Origin: Variovorax sp. J22P240
Lineage (GTDB): Bacteria > Pseudomonadota > Gammaproteobacteria > Burkholderiales > Burkholderiaceae_C
Length of the DNA stretch: 64,000 bases
Assembly (NCBI RefSeq): GCF_030316855.1
Contig: NZ_JASZYR010000015.1
Coordinates: 1 to 64,000, forward strand
Direction of reading: 5' to 3'
The translations under genes and the position numbers were made by a program. The notes under the pieces were generated by a model. The model was not told the origin of the DNA. It searched no databases and was given only the letters and a program-made list of their open reading frames with translations. Below, one piece after another: positions 34,846-44,146 of this stretch; positions within the stretch are counted from its first letter, which is position 1, and every line of letters starts with the position of its first letter.

Positions 34846-36258
34846 ATGACGCACAGACGCAATTTCCTGAGCGCTGCCGGCGCCATCACCGGCGCGATCG
34901 CAGCCGCATCGGTGTCCAGGGTGGCGATGGCCGCCTTGCCTGAGCCGGTGCTGCAGACCAGGCCCGATACCATGCCGCCGCTTTCGCCATCCAGCGGCCG
35001 GCCCTACAACCCCGTCGTCACGCTCAACGGCTGGACGTTGCCATGGCGAATGAACAGTGGCGTCAAGGAGTTCCATCTCGTCGCCGAGCCGGTGGTGCGC
35101 GAGATGGCGCCGGGGTTCAAGGCGCACTTGTGGGGCTACAACGGCCAGTCGCCCGGGCCGACCATCGAAGTGGTCGAAGGTGACCGCGTGCGTATCTTCG
35201 TCAGCAACAAGCTGCCCGAGCGCACCAGCATCCATTGGCACGGCCAACGCTTGCCCAACGGCATGGATGGTGTCTCGGGCCTCACGCAGCCGGCCATCGC
35301 GCCGGGGAAGACCTTCGTCTATGAATTCACGGCGCGCCGGCCGGGCACCTTCATGTACCACCCGCACGCGGATGAGATGGCGCAGATGGCCATGGGGATG
35401 ATGGGTTTCTGGGTCACGCACCCGAAGGCGGCGCATCCGCTGATCGACGAGGTCGATCGCGATTTCGTCTTTCTGCTCAACGCCTACGACATCGAGCCCG
35501 GCAGCGCGACGCCGAAGATCATGACCATGCTGGACTTCAACCTGTGGTCCTGGAACAGCCGCATCTTCCCGGGCATCGATTCGCTGAACGTGCGGCACAA
35601 CGACAAGGTCCGCATCCGCTTCGGAAATCTCACGATGACGAACCATCCGATGCATCTGCACGGACACGAGTTCGTTGTGACAGGCACCGACGGCGGCCCG
35701 AAGCCGAAGGGCGCGCGTTGGCCCGAGGTGACGACCGACGTCGGTGTCGGCCAGATGCGGCAGATCGAGTTCGTCGCGGACGAGGAGGGCGACTGGGCCT
35801 TCCATTGCCACAAGAGCCACCACACGATGAACGCGATGGGCCACGACGTGCCCACCATGATCGGCGTCGACCACAGCGATGTGGTCGGCAAGATCACCAG
35901 GCTCATCCCCGACTACATGGTGATGGGTGAACGCGGCATGGGCGACATGAGCGAGATGGCAATGCCCTTGCCCGACAACACGGCGCCGATGATGAGCGGC
36001 GAAGGCCCGTTCGGCTCGGTCGAGATGGGCGGCATGTTCAGCGTCGTCAAGGTCCGAAAGGGACAGAAGGCAGGCGACTATTCGAACCCCGGCTGGTTCA
36101 GGCAGCCGCCGGGCACGGTCGCTCGTGAGTTGACCGAACCGGTTGCCAAGGCGCCGCGTGCGCGCGGTGCGGGGCCATCGGTCATGCCGTCGCAGAACAT
36201 GCCGGCCGCCAACGTCGAAGTGCAGGTCCGCAAGCCGCGCGGGCATGCAGGTCATTGA
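34846..36258 (+). CDS. Tat-exported multicopper oxidase
   Basis: 470 residues, ATG 4 nt after the TolC-family gene. A twin-arginine signal (HRRNFLSAAG) predicts folded export with copper. All four copper motifs are present: HWHG (His130, His132), HPHADEM (His172, His174), HPMHLHGH (267-274) and HCHKSHH (320-326, with Cys321 as type 1 ligand). A Met-rich segment (about 355-405, for example MGDMSEMAMPLPD) is typical of CopA/CueO-type cuprous oxidases, which detoxify Cu(I) in the periplasm. Confidence 0.93.
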   Translation: MTHRRNFLSAAGAITGAIAAASVSRVAMAALPEPVLQTRPDTMPPLSPSSGRPYNPVVTLNGWTLPWRMNSGVKEFHLVAEPVVREMAPGFKAHLWGYNGQSPGPTIEVVEGDRVRIFVSNKLPERTSIHWHGQRLPNGMDGVSGLTQPAIAPGKTFVYEFTARRPGTFMYHPHADEMAQMAMGMMGFWVTHPKAAHPLIDEVDRDFVFLLNAYDIEPGSATPKIMTMLDFNLWSWNSRIFPGIDSLNVRHNDKVRIRFGNLTMTNHPMHLHGHEFVVTGTDGGPKPKGARWPEVTTDVGVGQMRQIEFVADEEGDWAFHCHKSHHTMNAMGHDVPTMIGVDHSDVVGKITRLIPDYMVMGERGMGDMSEMAMPLPDNTAPMMSGEGPFGSVEMGGMFSVVKVRKGQKAGDYSNPGWFRQPPGTVARELTEPVAKAPRARGAGPSVMPSQNMPAANVEVQVRKPRGHAGH

Positions 36259-36281
36259 CTCAACATACAAAGGAATCTCAG

Positions 36282-36581
36282 ATGCTCGGTTTCAGAAATT
36301 CACTGCTGGCGGGCGTTGTCGCACTCGCCGGCCTGGCGCATGCGCAATCCGCCACCGACGAACTCAGCAACGGCGAGGTGCGCAAGGTCGACAAGGAGAA
36401 CGCCAGGATCACGTTGAAGCACGGGCCCTTGAACAACCTCGAGATGCCCGGCATGACGATGGTGTTCAAGGTCAGCGACAACGCGCTGCTCGACACGGTG
36501 CAGACGGGCGACAAGGTCCGTTTCAGGGCCGAGATGGTGGACGGGAAGATCGTGGTGACCAAGCTGGAGGCAACGCGGTGA
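36282..36581 (+). CDS. CusF-like periplasmic copper-binding protein
   Basis: 99 residues from the ATG at 36282 with AAAGGA upstream. A signal peptide (SLLAGVVALAGLAHAQ) is followed by the small OB-fold CusF domain. Ligand positions of E. coli CusF can be aligned: His in KHGPL, then EMPGMTM holding the two Met ligands. The Trp that caps Cu(I) in CusF is replaced by Met here. It follows the oxidase by 23 nt and would carry periplasmic copper. Confidence 0.85.
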   Translation: MLGFRNSLLAGVVALAGLAHAQSATDELSNGEVRKVDKENARITLKHGPLNNLEMPGMTMVFKVSDNALLDTVQTGDKVRFRAEMVDGKIVVTKLEATR

Positions 36582-36688
36582 GCGTGGGTTGTACGCCAAT
36601 GAATTGAGCGTTCACGGCGGCAGGGTGGCCGATTTCTTTGGAGTCGGTACAGTGCGTGATCCACCCCCCGCAATCGAAGGCCGTTCGC

Positions 36689-39037
36689 ATGCGTCGTGTC
36701 GCGTCATTGATCACCATCGTCATCCTGATCGCTGCCTGTACCACGATCGCGACCCGCCGCTTCGACGACTTGTTCGGGCCAGCGGATCCCCAGCGCTTCG
36801 ACCATCCCCTTGCGCCGCCGCCGGGGCAGTCGTATGCGCAGACCATCCAGCCCATCCTCGACCGTCGCTGCGTCGTATGCCACGCCTGTTACGACGGGCC
36901 TTGCCAACTCAAGACCACCAGTTGGGAAGGGCTGGCGCGAGGCGCGAACAAGACGCCCGTGTACGACGCGAGCCGGCTGCTGGCGGCGACGCCGTCGCGT
37001 CTGTTCGTCGACGCCGACAAGCCATCGGAGTGGCGCGAGCGCGACTTCTTTCCGGTGCTCAACGAGCATGCGCCCACGCCGGAGGCCAACCGGACCGCTG
37101 GCCTGATGCACCGCTTGCTCGTGCTCAAGCAGCAGCATCCGCATCCGACGGAAGGCGTCGTCGAGGGCGGACTGGATTTCTCCATCGACCGATCGGCGAT
37201 GTGCCCTGCCGGCGCGGAGATCGACCGCTACGAACGCGCAACGCCCCAAGGCGGCATGCCCTTCGGCCTGCCGGGACTGAGCGCAGCCGAGCACGGCGTC
37301 CTCGCGCGATGGCTGGAGCAGGGTGCGCCTTACGAGGGCCCGGCCGCGCCGACGCCGCTGGCAACGCAGCGCATGGCCCAGTGGGAGCGCTTCTTCAATG
37401 GCGATTCCCCGAAGGAAAGGCTCTTCAGCCGCTACGCCTACGAGCATCTGTTCCTCGCGCACCTGTACTTCGACGACGATCCGCAGCGCCAGTACTTCAA
37501 GCTGGTGCGCTCGGCCACGCCGCCCGGCCAGCCGCTGCAGTTGATCGCGAGCCGCCGTCCGGTCGACGATCCCGGCGTGGAGCGCGTGTACTACCGGCTC
37601 GTGCCCGAGCGCGAGTCCATCGTCGCCAAGACACACATGCCCTATGCCCTGGGCGCACAACGGATGGCGCGCTGGCGGGCACTGTTCATCGATGCGCCCT
37701 ATGCGGTAGAGCGTCTGCCCGGCTACAGCGCGGACACGGCCGCCAATCCTTTTTCGACCTTTGAAGCCTTGCCGGTCAGCGCGCGCTATCGCTTCATGCT
37801 CGACGAGGCCGAGTTCACGATCATGGGTTTCATCAAGGGGCCGGTGTGTCGCGGCCAGATGGCGCTCGATGTCATCGAGGACCACTTCTGGGTCGTGTTT
37901 CTCGCCCCGACCAACGATTTCGACGCCGCGCAATCGAAGCTGCTGGCGCGTGATGCCAACCTGCTGCGCCTGCCGACGGGCAGCAGTGACACCGGAGTCC
38001 TGATCCCCTGGCTGACCTACGCAAATCTCGAGAACGAGTACTTGAAGGCCAAGTCGGATTTCCTCGCGCAGTCGTTGCAGAGTCCCGGCAGCCTGAACCT
38101 GCGCCTGATCTGGGATGGCGAAGGGAGCAACCGCAACGCCGCCCTCACGGTCTTCCGGCACTTCGACAGCGCCAGCGTCGTGAAGGGCATGGTGGGCGAG
38201 TCGCCCAAGTCGGCGTGGGTCATCGGCTACCCGCTGCTGGAACGCATTCACTACCTGCTGGTCGCGAACTACGACGTCTACGGCAACGTCGGACACCAGC
38301 TCAACTCGCGGCTCTACATGGACTTTCTGCGCATGGAGGGCGAGTTCAATTTCATCACGCTGCTGCCCAAGGCGCAGCGAGTGGCGACGCGTGACCAGTG
38401 GTATCGCGGCGAAAGCCTTGCCACGCGCGAGCAGGTCTATGGCGGTCCGTCGACGACGCTGCCCGTGGAAAGCGGCATACGCTTCACGACGGCCGACCCG
38501 AAGCGGGAGCTGCTGGGCATGATGAAAACGAAGCTCGCACCGGTGCTGGACACACGGTTCGACATCGATCGTCACGTGGCGCCGCCACTGAGAGCGCCAC
38601 TGCATGAACTGGAAAGCGTGCGAGGCTCGGCCTTGCAATGGCTGCCTGAAAGCGCACTGCTGGTGGTCGACGCACCCAACGGCGACAAGCTCACCTTCAG
38701 CCTGTTGCGCAATACGGCGCACGCCAGTGTGTCGCACCTGCTTGGCGAACGTCGCGAACTGAGGCCTGATGAAGATTCGCTGACGGTTGTCCCTGGCGTG
38801 ATCGGCAGCTATCCCAATGCCTTCTACCGAGCGACGGCAGCCGAGCTGCCCACGATGACCGCAGCCATCCGCCAGCTTCGCTCCGAAGCCGACTACGCGG
38901 CCTTCTCGAGGCGCTGGGCCGTGCGGCGCACCAATCCCGATTTCTGGGCCTTCAGCGATGCTCTGGTCGATCGCTACCAAAAGGATCAGACCCTCGAAGC
39001 TGGCATCCTCGACTACAACCGCTTCGAAAACCGATAG
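36689..39037 (+). CDS. cti: Fatty acid cis/trans isomerase
   Basis: 782 residues from the ATG at 36689. A signal-like N-terminus (LITIVILIAACTTIA) is followed by a c-type heme motif (CVVCHACYDGPCQLK, near 60), the landmark of Cti. The enzyme acts in the periplasm on membrane phospholipids, converting cis to trans unsaturated fatty acids to stiffen the membrane under solvent, heat or metal stress. Length fits the Pseudomonas enzyme (about 760). It lies about 107 nt after the CusF-like gene in the same direction, and is convergent with cueR. Confidence 0.88.
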   Translation: MRRVASLITIVILIAACTTIATRRFDDLFGPADPQRFDHPLAPPPGQSYAQTIQPILDRRCVVCHACYDGPCQLKTTSWEGLARGANKTPVYDASRLLAATPSRLFVDADKPSEWRERDFFPVLNEHAPTPEANRTAGLMHRLLVLKQQHPHPTEGVVEGGLDFSIDRSAMCPAGAEIDRYERATPQGGMPFGLPGLSAAEHGVLARWLEQGAPYEGPAAPTPLATQRMAQWERFFNGDSPKERLFSRYAYEHLFLAHLYFDDDPQRQYFKLVRSATPPGQPLQLIASRRPVDDPGVERVYYRLVPERESIVAKTHMPYALGAQRMARWRALFIDAPYAVERLPGYSADTAANPFSTFEALPVSARYRFMLDEAEFTIMGFIKGPVCRGQMALDVIEDHFWVVFLAPTNDFDAAQSKLLARDANLLRLPTGSSDTGVLIPWLTYANLENEYLKAKSDFLAQSLQSPGSLNLRLIWDGEGSNRNAALTVFRHFDSASVVKGMVGESPKSAWVIGYPLLERIHYLLVANYDVYGNVGHQLNSRLYMDFLRMEGEFNFITLLPKAQRVATRDQWYRGESLATREQVYGGPSTTLPVESGIRFTTADPKRELLGMMKTKLAPVLDTRFDIDRHVAPPLRAPLHELESVRGSALQWLPESALLVVDAPNGDKLTFSLLRNTAHASVSHLLGERRELRPDEDSLTVVPGVIGSYPNAFYRATAAELPTMTAAIRQLRSEADYAAFSRRWAVRRTNPDFWAFSDALVDRYQKDQTLEAGILDYNRFENR

Positions 39038-39049
39038 TCGACGAGAGCC

Positions 39050-39466
39050 TCATTCCGCCAGCTCGTCGAGGATGGGGCAATCGGGGCGGTGGTCGCCGTG
39101 GCAGCACTGCGCCAGCCGCTCCAGCGTGCGCTTCATCGCGGTCATCTCTTCGATGCGCCGATGCAGGTCGTCCGCATGTGCGAGGGCGATGCGCTTCACG
39201 TCTGCGCTCGCTCGCCGCTTGTTCTGCCAGAGCTTCAGCAGTTCCGCGATCTCCGCCATGCTGAAGCCCAGGTCGCGCGCACGGCGGATGAAGCGCAGCG
39301 TGTGCACGTTGCTGTCGGTGTACTGGCGGTAGCCCGCATCGGTGCGGGCCACGTCCGGCAACAGGCCGAGGGATTCGTAGTGCCGCACCATCTTGGCGGA
39401 GACGCCCGATCGCGCGGCGGCCTCGCCGATGTTGAAAGGTTCCATGCCTGCTCCTGCCTCGCTCAT
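39050..39466 (-). CDS. cueR: Copper-responsive MerR-family regulator CueR
   Basis: 138 residues from the ATG at 39466, which overlaps the stop of copA (ATGA); an ATG at 39445 with AGGAG is an alternative. MerR winged helix (FNIGEAAARSGVSAKMVRHY, YRQYTDSNVHTLRFIRRARD), dimerisation helix, and a C-terminal metal loop CCHGDHRPDC with the two Cys that hold Cu(I) in CueR. It activates copA; the matching promoter is seen upstream of copA. Confidence 0.92.
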   Translation of the reverse strand: MSEAGAGMEPFNIGEAAARSGVSAKMVRHYESLGLLPDVARTDAGYRQYTDSNVHTLRFIRRARDLGFSMAEIAELLKLWQNKRRASADVKRIALAHADDLHRRIEEMTAMKRTLERLAQCCHGDHRPDCPILDELAE

Positions 39467-41700
39467 TGCGCGTTTCCCTTCCAGCGCCGCAGCAGCAGCG
39501 CATTGCCGACCACACTCACGCTGCTGAACGCCATCGCCGCACCGGCGATCACCGGGCTCAGCATGCCGAAGGCCGCAAGCGGGATGCCGACCACGTTGTA
39601 GGCAAAGGCCCAGAACAGGTTCTGGCGGATCTTCGCGTAGGTGCGGCGCGAGATGTCGATGGCGTCGCTCACCAGCGCGGGGTCGCCGCGCATGAGCGTG
39701 ATGCCGGCCGCATGCATCGCGACGTCGGTGCCGGTGGACATCGCGATGCCGACGTCGGCCGCGGCCAATGCCGGTGCGTCGTTGATGCCGTCGCCCACCA
39801 TAGCGACGCGGTCTCCGTCGGACTTCAGTTGCGCGATGATCGTCGCCTTGTCCTCGGGCAGCACCTCGGCGCGGACCGTATCGATCTTCAGGGCGCGTGC
39901 CACCGCCTCTGCGCTGCCGCGGTTGTCGCCGGACACGAGCGCCGTCCGGATGCCTTGCGCATGCAGCTGGCGGATGGCCGCCGCCGCGCTGGCCTTGGGC
40001 GTGTCGCCGAACGCCAGCAGACCGATGAGGGTGGGGCGATCGGTCACGTCCGCCAGCCACGAGACGGTGCGGCCCTCCGACTGCAATTGCGTGGCGCGTG
40101 CATCGAGCTTGCCGAGCGGCACCGCGAGTTCGCGCATGAAGCGCGTGCTGCCCAGGCGCAGTTCGCGCCCATCGACGATGGCCGACATGCCGCGTCCGGC
40201 CACGGCTCGCACGCCGCCCGCGCGCGGGATTTCGACGTTCGCCTTCTTCGCCGCCGCCAGGACGGCACGGGCCAGCGGATGCTCGCTGCCCGACTGGATC
40301 GCCGCGCTCGCCCGCAGCAGCGCGGCAATGTCGCCGTCCACTGCTTCGAACGCCACCAGCTCCGGGCGGCCTTCGGTCAGCGTGCCGGTCTTGTCGAAAG
40401 CGACGATCTTCACGCTGTGCGCGATCTCGAGTGCCTCTGCATCCTTGATCAGGACGCCATGACGCGCGGCGACGCCCGTGCCGGCCATGATCGCGGTCGG
40501 CGTCGCCAGGCCCAGCGCGCAGGGGCAGGCGATCACGAGCACGGCGACGGCATTCAGGATCGCCGTTTCCCAGTTGCCCGTGACGAGCCCCCAACCCAGG
40601 AAAGTCAGCAGTGCAATGCCGATGACCACCGGCACGAACACATTGCTCACGCGATCGACCAGGCGCTGGATCGGCGCCTTCTTTGCCTGCGCGGATTCCA
40701 CCAGCCTCACGATGCGCGCCAGCGTCGATTCCGCGCCCACGGCAGTCGTGCGAACCACGAGCAGGCCCTGGCCGTTGACCGACCCGCCCGTTACCGCATC
40801 GGTTACCTGCTTGGCGACGGGGAGGCTCTCGCCGGTGATGAGCGATTCGTCGACTTCGCTGGCGCCCTCGACCACGGCGCCATCGACGGGCAGGCGTTCG
40901 CCGGGCCGGATGACGACGAGGTCGTCGATCCTGACCTGCGCCAGCGCCACGTCCTGGTCGATGCCGTTGCGGCGAACGCGCGCGCGCTCGGGCCGCAATG
41001 CATTCAATGCGCGGATGGCTTCGGTGGTCTGCCGCTTGGCCCGGGTTTCGAGCCACTTGCCCAGCAGCACCAGCGTGATGACCACCGCCGAGGCCTCGAA
41101 GTACAGGTGCGGCATGCCGCCGTGGCCGGCGTGCGTGAGGAGCAGGTAGACGCTGAGGCCGTAGGCGGCCGTCGTGCCGAGGGCCACGAGCAGGTCCATG
41201 TTGCCGGCACGGGCCTTCAGGGCCTTCCAGCCCGAGCGATAGAAGCGCGCGCCCAGCCAGAACTGCACGGGCGTGGCCAGTGCCAGTTGAAGCCAGCCGT
41301 CGATCATCCATTCCTTGCCGAAGAGAAGCCCGAGCATGGGCAGCACCAGCGGTGCCGAGAGAATCGCGGCCGCGATGACAGGCCATGCATCGTTCCGGCG
41401 GCGCGGTCGTGCGACCGGCGCTCCGGCCGATGACGCGGTCTGTTCTTCCGGAGCGTCTTCGCCCACGCTGTAGCCGGCCTTCTCGATGGCGGCGCGCAAC
41501 GTGCCGAGCGAGACCGAGCCATCGGTCTGCACGCTGGCCGCCTCGGTGGCGAGGTTGACGCTGGCCTCCGTGACGCCGGGAATGCCGGCCAACGACCGTT
41601 CGACCCGCGCCACGCACGACGCGCAGGTCATGCCTTCGATCGGAAGCGACCATTCCTTCAGGTCGCGCGAACCGGGCGAGAGCGCCAGGCTGCTGTTCAT
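39463..41700 (-). CDS. copA: Cu(I)-exporting P-type ATPase
   Basis: 745 residues from the ATG at 41700 (AGGAG 7 nt upstream). One N-terminal metal domain (GMTCASC, Cys26/Cys29), eight membrane helices, the CPC ion motif (Cys392, Cys394), phosphorylation Asp436 (DKTGTLTEG), and the hinge MVGDGINDAPALAAADVGIA. It pumps Cu(I) from cytoplasm to periplasm, where the multicopper oxidase and CusF-like protein can act. Translationally coupled to cueR downstream. Confidence 0.96.
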   Translation of the reverse strand: MNSSLALSPGSRDLKEWSLPIEGMTCASCVARVERSLAGIPGVTEASVNLATEAASVQTDGSVSLGTLRAAIEKAGYSVGEDAPEEQTASSAGAPVARPRRRNDAWPVIAAAILSAPLVLPMLGLLFGKEWMIDGWLQLALATPVQFWLGARFYRSGWKALKARAGNMDLLVALGTTAAYGLSVYLLLTHAGHGGMPHLYFEASAVVITLVLLGKWLETRAKRQTTEAIRALNALRPERARVRRNGIDQDVALAQVRIDDLVVIRPGERLPVDGAVVEGASEVDESLITGESLPVAKQVTDAVTGGSVNGQGLLVVRTTAVGAESTLARIVRLVESAQAKKAPIQRLVDRVSNVFVPVVIGIALLTFLGWGLVTGNWETAILNAVAVLVIACPCALGLATPTAIMAGTGVAARHGVLIKDAEALEIAHSVKIVAFDKTGTLTEGRPELVAFEAVDGDIAALLRASAAIQSGSEHPLARAVLAAAKKANVEIPRAGGVRAVAGRGMSAIVDGRELRLGSTRFMRELAVPLGKLDARATQLQSEGRTVSWLADVTDRPTLIGLLAFGDTPKASAAAAIRQLHAQGIRTALVSGDNRGSAEAVARALKIDTVRAEVLPEDKATIIAQLKSDGDRVAMVGDGINDAPALAAADVGIAMSTGTDVAMHAAGITLMRGDPALVSDAIDISRRTYAKIRQNLFWAFAYNVVGIPLAAFGMLSPVIAGAAMAFSSVSVVGNALLLRRWKGNAQ

Positions 41701-41745
41701 TCGGTATCTCCTGTCCTTCAAGCCATATTTGCGGCGGATGCAGGA

Positions 41746-41777
41746 AGTATCAACCTTGACATCATGGGAGGGTCAAG
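41746..41777 (-). promoter_or_regulatory. CueR-type promoter of copA
   Basis: On the minus strand: -35 TTGACC (41771-41776), exactly 19 bp, then -10 GATACT (41746-41751). The long spacer is the hallmark of MerR-family promoters. A dyad CTTGAC...GTCAAG, with perfect 6-bp arms and 11 nt between them, straddles the -35 and spacer. The predicted transcript start lies about 38 nt before the copA ATG. Confidence 0.85.
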
Positions 41778-41884
41778 CCGCTGCTTGATCTCTGCCTTTC
41801 GATCTATCTCGACGGAAACTAGTAATTTGGTGTTACCTCCGTTATGCTTTTCGCACAACTTCTCAAAGAACCATAGGAGGAACT

Positions 41885-42856
41885 ATGGGCGCAAGCGAGA
41901 TCGAGAGAATGGCGACCTTGACGCCGGACTGCCGCCTGTGGGTGGACGATCCGGCGGGCTTTACCACGCACAAGGTGGGCCGGCTTCACCACAACTATCA
42001 CGAGCATCCGCTGTTCCAGCTGCCCGAACTCGAGGCCCTGGCCAAGGAACTCGCTCCGATGAAGCAGTGCCGCTTCGTCCGCCCCGGCATCACGCAGGCC
42101 TCGGGATTCGCGCACGACAGCCAGCACCCGGACGGGCGCAGCATCGAGGAGGTCTTCCGGCGCATCGAAGAACCCGGCTCCTGGCTTGCGCTCTACAACG
42201 TCGAGGCCATTCCGCGCTACCGGGCCCTGCTCGAAAACATCCTGGACAACGTGCGCGGGACCATCGAGCGCGAGCAGCCGGACATCTTCATGGTGACGGG
42301 GTTCATCTTCATTTCCGCGCCGCCCTCGGTGACGCCGTTTCACATCGACCGCGAGAACAATTTCTGGCTGCAGTTGCGCGGACGCAAGGTGATGAATGTC
42401 TGGGACCACACCGACCGGGTGGTGGTGCCCGCCGACGCGGTAGAGGACTTCATCGTCACGCACTCGCTGCGCAAGGTGCGCCTGAAGGAAGAGTTCAAGG
42501 CGCGCAGCCATGAGTTCGAGACGCGTCCGGGCGACGGTGTGTACTTCCCGAGCACCTCGCCGCACATGACCCGGTCCGACCCCGACTGGACGGTGCCTGG
42601 GGATCGCGTGGCGATCTCGATCGGCGTGAACTTCTACACCTCCGTCACGCGCAGGGTGGCGCGCGTGTACCAACTCAACCGGGTGCTGCGCCGCTGCGGC
42701 CTGTCGCCGGCGGCTCCCGGTGAATCGCTCTCGGCGGACGCCTTCAAGGCGCCGGTCGGCGAGTTCATCGGCGCGGCGCGCTCTTCGCTGGCCCGGCTGA
42801 TCGGGCCCTTGCGACGCATGCAGCGCGCGGGGACCGCACCTCCGGGTTCTTACTGA
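41885..42856 (+). CDS. JmjC/cupin-like oxygenase-fold protein
   Basis: 323 residues with AGGAGG before the ATG. The centre is a double-stranded beta-helix of the cupin-8/JmjC-like kind: TPFHIDRENNFWLQLRGRK supplies the HxD metal pair and WLQLxG strand, and a distal His lies in YFPSTSPHMTRSDP. Known relatives are 2-oxoglutarate/Fe(II) hydroxylases or cupin-like proteins of unknown use. It is divergent from copA across 184 nt and convergent with the triheme cytochrome gene. The substrate is unknown. Confidence 0.75.
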   Translation: MGASEIERMATLTPDCRLWVDDPAGFTTHKVGRLHHNYHEHPLFQLPELEALAKELAPMKQCRFVRPGITQASGFAHDSQHPDGRSIEEVFRRIEEPGSWLALYNVEAIPRYRALLENILDNVRGTIEREQPDIFMVTGFIFISAPPSVTPFHIDRENNFWLQLRGRKVMNVWDHTDRVVVPADAVEDFIVTHSLRKVRLKEEFKARSHEFETRPGDGVYFPSTSPHMTRSDPDWTVPGDRVAISIGVNFYTSVTRRVARVYQLNRVLRRCGLSPAAPGESLSADAFKAPVGEFIGAARSSLARLIGPLRRMQRAGTAPPGSY

Positions 42857-42864
42857 GGAAGGGG

Positions 42865-44139
42865 CTAGCGGCGCAGCATGTCGCGCGGCGTGACCGGCGG
42901 CGCATCGTTGCCCCAGGAGCCGCGGACATAGGTCAGCACGGCGGCGACATCGGTGTCGTCCAGCACGTAGCGGAAGGGCGGCATGCCATAGGGGCGGGGG
43001 TTGCCTCCGGTGGAGGGGAGGAAGCCGCCGTGCCGCACGATCTGGATCAGATTGACCGCCGAGTCCATGAGCACGGCGCGATTGCCCGCGAGCGGCGGGT
43101 AGGCACCCTCGGCCCCCTGGCCCTGGTCGCCGTGGCAATAGGCGCACCGCTGGTCGAAGATCTTCGCGCCGCGCTCCATCACGCGCACGTCACGGCGTGA
43201 CGTCGTCGACGTGGCAGCCGGGGCTGCGGATGCAGTGTTGGGCAAGCTCTTCAGATAGACGCCCATCGCACGCAGGTCGGCCTCGTCCAGATGCTGCGTG
43301 CTGCCGAACACCACATCTGCCATCGGGCCCATGACCGCGCCGCGCGCCGAGCGGCCGTTCTTGAGCAGTTCCGCCACGTCCTTTGGATCCCAGTCGGCGA
43401 CGCCGGCCTCGCGCTTCGAGGTCAACGAAGGCGCATACCAGTTCTCGACCGCAATGAGCCCGCCCGAAAGCCCCAGCTTTTCCTGCGTGGCACCGAGCAC
43501 GTTGCGCGTACCGTGGCAGGCAATGCAGTGCCCGAGGCCGTCGATGAGGTAGGCGCCGCGGTTCCATTCGGCGGGCTTGGCCGGATCGGCGACGTAGGTG
43601 CCCGGCTTGAAAGAGAGCGCTCGCCAAACGGCCAGCGCCGGCTGGGTGTCGTAGGGGAAGCGCAGCTTGTGCGCGAGATTCGGCGTGGGCGCGGGCGGGA
43701 TGCTCTGGAGGTAGGCAAAGATCGCGTCCGAATCCTCGCGCGTCACGCGCGTGAAGTTCGGGTACGGAAAGGCGGGGTAGAGCAGCCGCCCGTCCTTCGA
43801 TCGCCCGTTGTGCATGGCGCGCCAGAAGTGCCCCGACGTCCAGCCGCCGATGCCGGCGTTCGGGTCGGGCGTGAGGTTGCTGGCGAAGATCGTGCCGAAG
43901 GGGGTCTCGATGCCCACACCGCCCGCATAGGGCGCACCACCGCGCGCCGTGTGGCAGCCCGCGCAATTGCCGGCGAGCGCGAGGTAGCGGCCGCGTTCGA
44001 TCTGGGCCGGCGTGGGGCTGAACGCAACGGGCGGATCGGGCAGTTTGTCTTCGCCGCGCATATTGAGCGCGACGATGGCCAGGCCCGCCAGCACCGCCAG
44101 GGAGGCAAGAAAAGTCAGCAGGTAGAGCAGGCGTCGCAT
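42865..44139 (-). CDS. Triheme cytochrome c (alcohol-dehydrogenase cytochrome subunit type)
   Basis: 424 residues. An N-terminal membrane anchor (LLYLLTFLASLAVLAGLAIV) is followed by three c-type heme sites: CAGCH (about 60), CIACH (about 207) and CAYCH (about 335). The architecture matches the cytochrome subunit of membrane alcohol, aldehyde or gluconate dehydrogenases, which passes electrons to quinone or terminal oxidase. No dehydrogenase subunit is encoded alongside. It lies 7 nt behind the diheme cytochrome gene. Confidence 0.92.
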   Translation of the reverse strand: MRRLLYLLTFLASLAVLAGLAIVALNMRGEDKLPDPPVAFSPTPAQIERGRYLALAGNCAGCHTARGGAPYAGGVGIETPFGTIFASNLTPDPNAGIGGWTSGHFWRAMHNGRSKDGRLLYPAFPYPNFTRVTREDSDAIFAYLQSIPPAPTPNLAHKLRFPYDTQPALAVWRALSFKPGTYVADPAKPAEWNRGAYLIDGLGHCIACHGTRNVLGATQEKLGLSGGLIAVENWYAPSLTSKREAGVADWDPKDVAELLKNGRSARGAVMGPMADVVFGSTQHLDEADLRAMGVYLKSLPNTASAAPAATSTTSRRDVRVMERGAKIFDQRCAYCHGDQGQGAEGAYPPLAGNRAVLMDSAVNLIQIVRHGGFLPSTGGNPRPYGMPPFRYVLDDTDVAAVLTYVRGSWGNDAPPVTPRDMLRR

Positions 44140-44146
44140 GGCGGGA

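Noticed and set aside
36704..38980. 758-codon minus-strand frame antisense to cti
   Set aside because: The translation is low in hydrophobic pattern and rich in Arg/Gly/His; the cti frame carries a heme motif and signal peptide.
39467..41653. Upstream extension of the cueR frame through copA
   Set aside because: The extension is a shifted reading of the ATPase gene; CueR homology begins only at MEPFNIGEAA.
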